Origin: CAYMGQ01 sp964390055 | GTDB lineage: Bacteria > Bacillota > Clostridia > Peptostreptococcales > Natronincolaceae | Reading direction: 5' to 3' | Assembly: GCA_964390055.1 (NCBI GenBank) | Contig: CAYMGQ010000038.1 | Location: forward strand, 1 to 7,624 | Length of the DNA stretch: 7,624 nucleotides | Shown: in pieces, positions 1-6,537 of the stretch | How the letters are laid out: each line of letters starts with the position of its first letter | Numbering within the stretch: position 1 is the first letter of the stretch | Program-made: the position numbers and the translations under genes | Notes under the pieces: model-generated | The model's input: the letters and a program-made list of their open reading frames with translations, nothing else | Told to the model about the DNA's origin: nothing | Database searches by the model: none

Positions 1-22
1 AGGGAATAATTTTTCCATTCAT
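1..22 (-). CDS. Start of a further operon gene, truncated by the left window edge
   Basis: Only seven codons are visible, reading MNGKIIP, before the window ends. The call rests on the ribosome binding site: AAAGGAG lies seven bases before this ATG, the best such site in the 68 bases after the ligase stop codon. A second ATG four bases further on, in another frame (MEKLFP), is also possible but has a longer 11-base spacing. The gene follows the Wzy_C-family gene by 46 nt on the same strand with no terminator between, so it is probably co-transcribed with it. Its position suggests another surface-polysaccharide gene, but seven residues are too few to assign a function. Confidence 0.6.
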
Positions 23-29
23 ATGTTTT

Positions 30-36
30 CTCCTTT
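30..36 (-). promoter_or_regulatory. Ribosome binding site of the left-edge gene
   Basis: The minus-strand motif AAAGGAG ends seven bases before the ATG at 22..20. It is the main evidence that a gene begins at the window edge, and it favours that ATG over the one at 18..16. Confidence 0.65.
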
Positions 37-68
37 GGATATTAGGATCTGTATCCTGTCTATTGCTT

Positions 69-3014
69 TTATTCCTCCTGGTAGATAATAACCTGTTTAA
101 CTGTAACTTTTTTATCACTACCCCCATAATGGGAAAACCTAATGTCTTGGCCTCCCACATCTATATCATTGGTTGTGGTGAAATTAAAGCTAAGCATACC
201 ATCTTTCCCGGGCTTGCCTACAGGTCTTTGAATAAATTGAGTAGAAGTACCACTTCTACTAAAAACCTCTATTTCCAAGAAATCATCTTCCATATCCCCA
301 GCAAGTTCTAAATCCATTCTATAGGCAGTGGAAGGTTGTAGTTCTATCTGTGGTGATAACAATCTACCCATTGCCTCTCCATTATTATCAATGACAATAC
401 CTTCCTTTGTCATTTCTGTCTGTACATTACCACCCTCTCTATCCCAAGTCCACCAGCCTTCGGGTAGTTCAGTCCACAAACTATCACTAAAATAAGAAAT
501 ATATATTATATCATCTAATTTTCGTAATTTTTCTTGATTATCTATGTTTTCCAAGGTGTGTTTTGCCTTTAATATCCTATCCATTGTATCCTCATCTAGT
601 TCCATTTCACGTATCGCCTTTTCATTAGCTATCCTAGCCTCTCCCACTACCTCCACTACTTTCTCAAACATCTCTATGGCCTTGTCTTTTTCTCCTGTGT
701 CTAGGTAGTGCTGACCTACTACAGTATAGGCATTTGTTTTATTATCATAACTACTAGGTCGTAATGGAGATGCCTCTAGCAACTTTTCTATATATTCAAA
801 TCCCTTATCAAACTGGCCATGACTTATATAAAAGAGGCCAATTTGCTGGAGGCTACTGTCGTCATAGGGTGCATATTTTAGGGCTGCCTGGAGGTTTTCT
901 TCTGCTAAATAAAACCATCCCTCTTCCTGGTTTTGTTCCCCTATCATCATTTGCAACCTTGCCAGGTCTCCCCGATAGCTTTTGTTAAAGGGGTCTGTCC
1001 CTGTTGCCCTGGTCAATAGGTCATATCCTTTTTGGAAGTCTCCCTCCTCCTGCAGGGCATATACCCCCCCTAGGGCTGATTGGTATCCCCCGTAGAAGGA
1101 TGTTGCTCCAACTATGAAGGGTAATACTAAAAACAGGGGTATTAGGGAATGGACTTCCCTCTTAAGCCTATCTTTTATCCCTCCTTTAATCCCTCCTAGG
1201 CCTTGACTATCAACCAAGGCCAATAAGGCCCACATAAATAGGGGTATGGATAAATAGGAGAAATTAAAGTCCAAACCACTATGGGTTAATAGGGATAGGA
1301 TACTGAATAAGATTGTCATTTCTACTATGTTTTTTTCTCTTATTGATTTAACAAGTAATAGAAGGATGCTTCCTATGAGACCACCTAGCAATATGATTCC
1401 TAGGGTACCTAATTCCACCAGGGTCTGGAGGAAATAGTTATGGGCCTCGGTGGAAAAATAGGGCTCTGATTGGTACTTGGTATATAGCCCCTCCCAGGCT
1501 CCTCCCCCTGCCCCTATAATAGGGTAGTCCTTGTATATATCTAAGCTATCTCGATAATAGGCCAACCTCGTGGTAAAGCTCCTCTGGCCTAGGTCTAGGA
1601 CATTTAATCGGTTAATTATGGTTTCTGGTATATATTTATAGGATAATTTGATTTCTTCTAGTAAGTCCCCTGTATCAGTTAATAGTTGGGCCTGGTTAAA
1701 TTTAACCCTTGTTCCTGGGTATTGGTTGTCAAGGTATATGGCCAGGCTATTGGTATCTTGGTTAGTGGTAAAGGGAATTAATATCTCGCCGGTCTCTTCC
1801 AGTTCCCCCTGCCTGCTTAATAGGGTGTGCCTGCCCCCTTCTTGGTCATATCCATAAATCCTAATCCTCCAGGGCCATTGGTCTTCTTCATTGCCGGTAG
1901 CCTCTAGGTTGACTAATAGGCTATAATCCTGATTGCCTTCAATGTCCTTAACCATCCTTTGGACATTGTTGCTCTTGTTTTCCTCTAGTCCTAAATTATC
2001 AAAAACCAGGGGTTCCGTTGCCTTAAAGGCATAGGTGCCAAAGGCTCCCGCCCCTACAATAACAAGGACTACCAGTATATATACTAGTTTTAAATGTCTT
2101 GCCTGTAATCTTTGTTTGAACTTTTGCATTAATATATATAAAATCGTGAAAATCCCTATACCCAGTATAACAATCATAAGGGCCCTAGGGCTTTTTTCTT
2201 CAAGGTTACTAGCATATTGGCTAAAGGGCTGTAGTAATAGTATCCCTGGCACCGCTATCCCTATATAATAAAGGAGGGTATCAGCCTTGGCAGTTTTGGG
2301 AACTATTAGGAAGTATCCTATAGCGAATATGGGAAATATAACCCAAGCTGTCCTAGAATAGGTAAAGATAAAGGTAAATACCATAATAAAGCCTGCTATT
2401 CCATAAAGGGTCTTTCCCCAAAGTTTTTCCTCTACTATCTGCTTACCTGCTGTTATAAAAAACAAAGTCATTAAAAAGGCCGCCAAGGTATTGGGATACT
2501 GGAAGGTCGAGGATATACGGTTACCCAGTAGTACGTCGGGCAAGTTGACATAACCTGCTGCCCCCAGTAAACCTATTAGGGCAGTTATCCCTCCGCTTAG
2601 GATAAATACATCCAAAATCCAATCCCTATACTTGTCTAGTTGGGCATAGTCTTTGACCATTAAATATACTACAAAAAAGTTAGTATATCTAAAAACCAGG
2701 CCTATGGCCTGCCTCAGGTCTGCCCATTGTTTAAATATAATGGGTAATATATAAGCCCCGATAAAGAATAAGCCCAGATAATCTAGGGGGCTATCGAGGC
2801 TTATCCTCTCCCCCTTAACGGTCTTGTTTACTAGATATATAATAAATAACCCAAAGGAAAGAATATGGGTTATTAGAATTTCTTTTTCAAAAAACAGTCC
2901 TTTAAAAAAGGGTGGGTAAAATAATAGGATGCATAATAGGGCAAAGATTACCATTCCCTTGCTCTGGATTTGTTTTTTTGTCTTTCTCTGGTCTCTTAGC
3001 TTTCTCGCTTTCAA
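69..3014 (-). CDS. O-antigen ligase/polymerase-like (Wzy_C family) membrane protein with TPRs and C-terminal beta domain
   Basis: This 981-aa protein probably transfers or polymerises lipid-linked glycan on the outer face of the membrane, as WaaL- and Wzy-type enzymes do. A basic N-terminus (1-19) is followed by about eleven hydrophobic segments (20-329), a large loop (about 330-530) and about four more segments (534-640). Family hallmarks visible are the STFQYPNTLAAFL stretch (169-181), the TYSRTAW motif (218-224), a glycine-rich PIIGAGGGAW segment (498-507) and EAHN (523-526), whose His matches the conserved His of the ligase family. TPR-like helices occupy about 650-795, and a predicted beta domain about 839-979. 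With the N-terminus inside, the loop, TPRs and beta domain all fall outside. The TTG start is supported by AGGAG nine bases upstream. The loop carries an extra beta-rich insertion (about 336-446). Ligase, polymerase and protein O-oligosaccharyltransferase cannot be told apart from sequence alone. Confidence 0.9.
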   Translation of the reverse strand: MKARKLRDQRKTKKQIQSKGMVIFALLCILLFYPPFFKGLFFEKEILITHILSFGLFIIYLVNKTVKGERISLDSPLDYLGLFFIGAYILPIIFKQWADLRQAIGLVFRYTNFFVVYLMVKDYAQLDKYRDWILDVFILSGGITALIGLLGAAGYVNLPDVLLGNRISSTFQYPNTLAAFLMTLFFITAGKQIVEEKLWGKTLYGIAGFIMVFTFIFTYSRTAWVIFPIFAIGYFLIVPKTAKADTLLYYIGIAVPGILLLQPFSQYASNLEEKSPRALMIVILGIGIFTILYILMQKFKQRLQARHLKLVYILVVLVIVGAGAFGTYAFKATEPLVFDNLGLEENKSNNVQRMVKDIEGNQDYSLLVNLEATGNEEDQWPWRIRIYGYDQEGGRHTLLSRQGELEETGEILIPFTTNQDTNSLAIYLDNQYPGTRVKFNQAQLLTDTGDLLEEIKLSYKYIPETIINRLNVLDLGQRSFTTRLAYYRDSLDIYKDYPIIGAGGGAWEGLYTKYQSEPYFSTEAHNYFLQTLVELGTLGIILLGGLIGSILLLLVKSIREKNIVEMTILFSILSLLTHSGLDFNFSYLSIPLFMWALLALVDSQGLGGIKGGIKDRLKREVHSLIPLFLVLPFIVGATSFYGGYQSALGGVYALQEEGDFQKGYDLLTRATGTDPFNKSYRGDLARLQMMIGEQNQEEGWFYLAEENLQAALKYAPYDDSSLQQIGLFYISHGQFDKGFEYIEKLLEASPLRPSSYDNKTNAYTVVGQHYLDTGEKDKAIEMFEKVVEVVGEARIANEKAIREMELDEDTMDRILKAKHTLENIDNQEKLRKLDDIIYISYFSDSLWTELPEGWWTWDREGGNVQTEMTKEGIVIDNNGEAMGRLLSPQIELQPSTAYRMDLELAGDMEDDFLEIEVFSRSGTSTQFIQRPVGKPGKDGMLSFNFTTTNDIDVGGQDIRFSHYGGSDKKVTVKQVIIYQEE

Positions 3015-3023
3015 TATTAACAG

Positions 3024-3028
3024 CTCCT
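3024..3028 (-). promoter_or_regulatory. Ribosome binding site supporting a TTG start
   Basis: AGGAG on the minus strand lies nine bases before the TTG at 3014..3012. No in-frame ATG lies between this site and residue 21, which falls at the start of the first hydrophobic segment, so TTG is the likely start. The site lies next to, and partly within, a small inverted repeat at 3025..3052. Confidence 0.75.
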
Positions 3029-3052
3029 ATAACTTATATTATAAAAGTAGGA
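3025..3052 (-). promoter_or_regulatory. Weak hairpin that could cover the ligase ribosome binding site
   Basis: In the mRNA, UCCU-ACUU can pair with AAGU-AGGA across a nine-base loop, with a three-base bulge in the 3' arm. The 3' arm contains most of the AGGAG site. The 5' arm begins only a few bases after the tandem UAG UAG stop of the upstream Wzz gene, so a terminating ribosome would open it. This would couple translation of the two genes. The pairing is seen in the sequence; the regulatory role is inference, and the stem is AU-rich and weak. Confidence 0.35.
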
Positions 3053-3057
3053 TTCTA

Positions 3058-4290
3058 CTATGATGGCATCCTTGAGGATTCTTCTGATGTTTGCCAATAC
3101 TCTATAAAGAAGGCAACAAAGACCCCCATCATGACTCCTAAGACAGCGGCAATGGCCACATTTAGTGCCTTTCTGGGTCCTACAGGTTTGCTAGTTGGAT
3201 AAGCCCTGGATACTACAGTAATGGTAGCTTCTCCAATCTGGGATGATTCTGTTACCCTGAGTTCTTCGTATTTTTCCACAAAGGCATCATAGGTGTTTTG
3301 GGCCATGGTTACCTTGCGATTAATACGGGTTTCCTGGTGGATTTTATCCTGTAATTCTACCTGTATATCTTCGATTTGTTCTTGTATTATCCCTATTTGT
3401 CCATCTAGGCTTTTGATATTGGCCTCTACCTCTGCCAACTCTATTTTAAGCAGGGTTGCAGAATCCTCCACCATCAATTGCAGTCTATCAATACCCGCCA
3501 ATTCATCCCCAAGCCCATTATCCTTACTTGGGTTTTGGAGTATTATCCTATTGGTGTCTTTGGACTCTCTTTCTGCCACCCCTATGGCTGCTTCAAGGGC
3601 ATCTTTGTTAATATGTAGGTCTGTTAATCTTGTCTTATAATTTGTAATTTGGTCCAATCTGGCTTCTAATTCTTTTTCTAGTTCTGATACACCCCTAGGT
3701 TGGGATAAAAATTCCTTCAATTCCTTTAATGCCTCATCAAGTTTTGTTTTTTCAACCTCCATTTGGCTTCCTATATAGTTGGATGAGGTAGTTGCATATT
3801 CTTTGGCCTTATCAGCAACGAAGGCTACAAAGTTCTCCCCAACTGTGTTTACTATCTTAGCCGCCATCTCTGGGTCCTGGTGTTGCATCTTTATGCTGAT
3901 TAGATTTGTATCATCTACAGTTTCTAGGGTTATGTCCCTTGCCAAGCCCTCTATATCGTATTCTTCCCCTAGGTCTAGGTCCTCTATGGTAGTCCTCATA
4001 ATCCTAGGAGCTTTGATTTGCTGGCGATAGGTCTCTAGGGTCATAGTTGGATACTGGGACAGGGTGCTTAATATACTGTCGATTCCTTCTCCCTGGGCGT
4101 AAGTAGATTGCAATTTATCGCTGAATTGTGAAGCCATTAATACCATCCTAGTTTCATAGACTGGTTCTAATATAAAAAAGCTTACAATTCCAGCTGTTAA
4201 TATAGCTATTATTGTAATCCCTATAATAAGGGTTTTTCTCTTTAATAAAATTTCTATAAGTTCTCGCAGACTTATTTCTTCCATTTCCAT
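3058..4290 (-). CDS. Wzz-type polysaccharide chain-length determinant / co-polymerase
   Basis: This 410-aa membrane protein has the Wzz/PCP architecture. A short cytoplasmic N-terminus (ISLRELIEILLKRK) leads to TM1 at about 20-41. A Wzz domain follows (to about 155), then a long charged, coiled-coil-prone stretch (about 165-350), the proline-rich segment YPTSKPVGP (363-371), and TM2 at about 376-396. Such proteins set polymer length or export together with a Wzy polymerase, here probably the next gene. There is no fused tyrosine-kinase domain and no Walker A motif; the cytoplasmic tail after TM2 is only about 14 residues, so any CpsD-like partner would be a separate gene outside the window. 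GGGAG eight bases before ATG supports the start; a second ATG two codons later is possible. It appears to be the first gene of its operon and ends with tandem TAG codons 43 nt before the ligase gene. Confidence 0.9.
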   Translation of the reverse strand: MEMEEISLRELIEILLKRKTLIIGITIIAILTAGIVSFFILEPVYETRMVLMASQFSDKLQSTYAQGEGIDSILSTLSQYPTMTLETYRQQIKAPRIMRTTIEDLDLGEEYDIEGLARDITLETVDDTNLISIKMQHQDPEMAAKIVNTVGENFVAFVADKAKEYATTSSNYIGSQMEVEKTKLDEALKELKEFLSQPRGVSELEKELEARLDQITNYKTRLTDLHINKDALEAAIGVAERESKDTNRIILQNPSKDNGLGDELAGIDRLQLMVEDSATLLKIELAEVEANIKSLDGQIGIIQEQIEDIQVELQDKIHQETRINRKVTMAQNTYDAFVEKYEELRVTESSQIGEATITVVSRAYPTSKPVGPRKALNVAIAAVLGVMMGVFVAFFIEYWQTSEESSRMPS

Positions 4291-4298
4291 GTCCTCAG

Positions 4299-4305
4299 CT
4301 CCCTT
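4299..4305 (-). promoter_or_regulatory. Ribosome binding site of the Wzz gene
   Basis: AAGGGAG on the minus strand ends eight bases before the ATG at 4290..4288. The spacing favours this ATG over the one two codons downstream. Confidence 0.65.
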
Positions 4306-4397
4306 GCTTATTTTCTCCCTAACTTATATGTAATTCTACACAGAAGGTTGATTTCCTTCATATTTTCATCTTTGGTCTGGTAAAAAGCTACTATTTC

Positions 4398-4426
4398 ATT
4401 TTACAGGATATTAGATAATACCGCAA
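4398..4426 (-). promoter_or_regulatory. Candidate sigma-A-type promoter of the Wzz operon
   Basis: On the minus strand TTGCGG (4426..4421) and TAAAAT (4403..4398) are separated by 17 bases. The -10 matches the consensus at five of six positions, but the -35 only in its TTG. It lies between the terminator of the SLH gene and the Wzz gene, where a promoter is expected, and would give a leader of roughly 100 nt. The assignment is by eye in an AT-rich region, so alternatives exist. Confidence 0.45.
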
Positions 4427-4440
4427 TCCCTTGTAGTAAG

Positions 4441-4456
4441 TTGTAATATTGTAATA
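4441..4456 (+). repeat. Exact tandem repeat of the 8-mer TTGTAATA, two copies
   Basis: Two perfect adjacent copies of TTGTAATA lie 14 bases upstream of the candidate -35 element of the Wzz operon. The position suits an activator or repressor site, but in AT-rich intergenic DNA a chance repeat is also plausible. Confidence 0.5.
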
Positions 4457-4473
4457 ATGGTGAAATATTTTTG

Positions 4474-4516
4474 AAATATAAAACCACCCCCTGCTTTTAT
4501 TGTCCCAGAGGGTGGT
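4474..4516 (-). terminator. Intrinsic terminator of the SLH-protein gene
   Basis: On the minus strand the arms ACCACCCTCTG and CAGGGGGTGGT form an 11-bp stem with a single U-G wobble and a 12-base loop, followed directly by a T-rich tract (TTTATATTT after the stem's last T). It begins about 20 bases after the stop codon of the SLH gene. It separates that gene from the Wzz operon, which therefore probably needs its own promoter. Confidence 0.88.
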
Positions 4517-4535
4517 GGTAATAATATTTGTGTAA

Positions 4536-6425
4536 CTAATAGGGTAGAACTATAATCCTTGTCGCCACAAAGACATCATCTTCATATCTTCCAGTAACAA
4601 AGACTTCATCACGTCTGTCTAAGTATCTCATATCTATTGACTTACCATCTTCATCTATTATCCTGGTATCCTTGGTTACATATACGGGTATTTCCTCATA
4701 TCTCTTGGTGCTTGTATCATAGCCCTTGACTATTATCCTATTAATACTGTCATGGAAGCGGACAATCTCTCCCTCAATGGAGTTCCTTTGCTCTACCTTT
4801 TCGGCCTCTATGGCTACTACTGCATTGCCCTGTAGTTCTAGCTCAACATCATAACCTATCCCTAGGTCTTTAAAATCAGAGCGTTCATCATCTATATAAA
4901 TACTAGCACTATTGGCTATATCATAGGATACTTCCTCCCCATCCTTGTCCAGGATAACTATACTGTTGGGGTTGCCCAGGGTGATGGATTGGATTATCCC
5001 CTCATCCTTTTTCTTAATGTTTGTTTGGGCTGCCTCTATCCTAGTGATCCTGTTGCGGTTTAGGGTAATGGTTAAAATATCTCCCCTAACCAAGTCCTCC
5101 AGGGTGGCCCTCCTGTTCCCTAGTCTCACCACTATTGATTCGTCTATCTCGTATTCTGTTATCTGGTTATTGACCCCCCTCAGGCTTAGCCTGTAGGGAT
5201 ACCTGCTATAATTTATAGCATCATCTAAAATCCCAGTAATATCCTGGATCCTAGAGTAGGACTCTATCTTAGTAGCCCTATTACTATCATAATATACCCT
5301 TATCTGGTCATCTTCCTTTAGGTCCTTTACATCTACCCTCTTATCGTCCAGTTCAATGCGGATATTATCGCTATCATAAACCCTAAAGGTCCTCCTCCTA
5401 TCATTTGGTGGGCTGTATTCGTCATAGACTACTATGCTGGTATAATCCGTTCCTAGGCTTATCCTATCTATAAAACCTTCATATTTACTTTCCTTTGGGT
5501 CCACCTCTATTTTCAACAAACGATTATTCTGGTCAAAAATGAAGTTAGCCCTTTGATTTTTAGACAGGTAGCCAATGCTCCTCTTGACACCATTTACTAG
5601 GATTTCTGTATTATTTAGCACTTGGTATATTTCTTGGTCGTCATTGTCATCCCTTACTAGGATGGTATCCGTATCAAAGGCAACGAAATCTATAGTACGG
5701 AATTTAGTCGTGGTCTTAGGCTTCTGTGGATCTGGTACCTCAATGATTATATCCGACGCTTTTAAGACATCATAGGCCTTGGAACATACTGTAGCCATCT
5801 CCACCCGTTTGATGCTATTCCTTGGGTTGAAGCGGTTATTATCATCCCCTGAGATGATTTTTTTGTTAACTAGTAATTGCACATAGGGTAGTGCATCTTT
5901 ATCAATTACTTCCCTATCTATAAAGGTCAAGGGAGAGATATTGATATCTTGATTTCCTGACCCAAAGGCCCTACCTAGATATACCGCTACCTGTTGTCGG
6001 CTGGCATTAGTCTGACTACCATTTGACATCAGGCCTGCCAATTCGCCACCTGTTAGGATATTGTACTCCATGGCATAGGCTATGGCTTCAAAGGCCCAAC
6101 TGGGTATTTTGTAGGATTCTAGTACAGCCTTGTATTTATTGGCAAAGCTATCTGTTGATTTTAAATTATTGGTGGCCCTCAATGTTTTGTAAACCATTAT
6201 TAGTGCCTCCGCCTTTGTAACAGGGTCCTCTGGTTTAAATACAGACTTGCCATTCTCTATACTGCCGCTTACTATGCCCCTCTCGGCCGCCTTTGCTATA
6301 TGGGTCCTGCCCCAGTAGTCTGAGCTAACATCAGCAAAGTTTGTGGCAGCAAAGCTGGGTGCAATTGTTGTCAATAGCATTACTAATGCTAATACAAGCA
6401 TCCCTGTTCTCCTATGACTTTTCAT
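4536..6425 (-). CDS. Secreted S-layer-homology (SLH) domain protein with repeated beta-rich C-terminal region
   Basis: This 629-aa exported protein is probably anchored non-covalently to secondary cell-wall polymer. Residues 1-26 form a signal peptide: a basic MKSHRR, a hydrophobic core, and a likely cleavage after PSFA. Three SLH domains follow at about 30-82, 94-154 and 168-222. The positions of the TRAE-type motif read TKAE (70-73), SRQQ (142-145) and KRVE (206-209), so the second is divergent. A linker with PDPQKPKTTT precedes about five degenerate beta-rich repeats (242-627). I recognise no enzyme domain; a structural, scaffold or adhesion role is inference. The ATG is chosen over an in-frame TTG ten codons upstream because GGAGAT lies nine bases before the ATG and the signal peptide then begins normally. 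It has its own terminator. SLH domains are clear; the role of the rest is unknown. Confidence 0.9.
   Translation of the reverse strand: MKSHRRTGMLVLALVMLLTTIAPSFAATNFADVSSDYWGRTHIAKAAERGIVSGSIENGKSVFKPEDPVTKAEALIMVYKTLRATNNLKSTDSFANKYKAVLESYKIPSWAFEAIAYAMEYNILTGGELAGLMSNGSQTNASRQQVAVYLGRAFGSGNQDINISPLTFIDREVIDKDALPYVQLLVNKKIISGDDNNRFNPRNSIKRVEMATVCSKAYDVLKASDIIIEVPDPQKPKTTTKFRTIDFVAFDTDTILVRDDNDDQEIYQVLNNTEILVNGVKRSIGYLSKNQRANFIFDQNNRLLKIEVDPKESKYEGFIDRISLGTDYTSIVVYDEYSPPNDRRRTFRVYDSDNIRIELDDKRVDVKDLKEDDQIRVYYDSNRATKIESYSRIQDITGILDDAINYSRYPYRLSLRGVNNQITEYEIDESIVVRLGNRRATLEDLVRGDILTITLNRNRITRIEAAQTNIKKKDEGIIQSITLGNPNSIVILDKDGEEVSYDIANSASIYIDDERSDFKDLGIGYDVELELQGNAVVAIEAEKVEQRNSIEGEIVRFHDSINRIIVKGYDTSTKRYEEIPVYVTKDTRIIDEDGKSIDMRYLDRRDEVFVTGRYEDDVFVATRIIVLPY
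4545..5702 (-). repeat. Five degenerate protein repeats of about 70-80 aa in the SLH protein
   Basis: In residue numbers of the protein the units lie at about 242-309, 315-392, 396-467, 475-544 and 549-627. Each tends to follow one pattern: G-x-I near the start, a strand ending in V-x-D or similar, a tyrosine-containing strand, an I-x-I/V-D or similar turn, then D-L-x-x-G/D-D before two strands, ending in I-E. The clearest anchors are VKDLKEDDQI, LEDLVRGDIL and FKDLGIGYDV in units 2 to 4. Units 1 and 5 are the most diverged. The repeat is visible at protein level only; the DNA copies are not similar. Confidence 0.7.
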
Positions 6426-6436
6426 TGGTAAATCAT

Positions 6437-6443
6437 CTCCCTC
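6437..6443 (-). promoter_or_regulatory. Ribosome binding site deciding the SLH-protein start
   Basis: GAGGGAG followed by ATGAT resembles the extended site GGAGGTGAT, with the GGAGAT core nine bases from the ATG at 6425..6423. It lies inside the extension that an upstream TTG start (6455) would create, so it argues for the ATG. Confidence 0.65.
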
Positions 6444-6476
6444 GTATTTTTTCAATATTATTATAATTATTCTATA

Positions 6477-6505
6477 TATCTATATAAATTCCTGCATATT
6501 TTCAA
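6477..6505 (-). promoter_or_regulatory. Possible promoter of the SLH-protein gene
   Basis: The 112-nt gap between the CotH-family gene and the SLH gene is very AT-rich. TTGAAA (6505..6500, five of six to the -35 consensus) stands 17 bases from TAGATA (6482..6477, weak -10). Several overlapping TATA-like words follow, including TATAAT nearer the gene, so the exact -10 is uncertain. No strong terminator was found after the CotH gene, so read-through from it is also possible. Confidence 0.3.
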
Positions 6506-6537
6506 AAACAATGGACAGAAGTTCCTCCACCAGCCCG

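Noticed and set aside
37..56. Inverted repeat GGATA/TATCC between the ligase gene and the left-edge gene, as a possible terminator
   Set aside because: The stem is 5 bp with no T-tract after it on the minus strand, and a ribosome binding site follows at once.
4343..4359. Small hairpin GAAGG/CCTTC in the Wzz leader, as a possible riboswitch or attenuator
   Set aside because: The stem is only 5 bp with a 7-base loop, no T-tract follows, and I recognise no riboswitch core in the leader.
6423..6455. TTG start at 6455 giving a 639-aa SLH protein
   Set aside because: It adds MKKYEGDDLP in front of a normal signal peptide, and the best ribosome binding site lies within that extension, so the ATG at 6425 is preferred.
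6509..6535. Possible terminator after the CotH-family gene
   Set aside because: The best pairing (TGGTGGA with TCCATTG) needs three G-U pairs; although TTTTT follows, the stem is too weak to list as a terminator.
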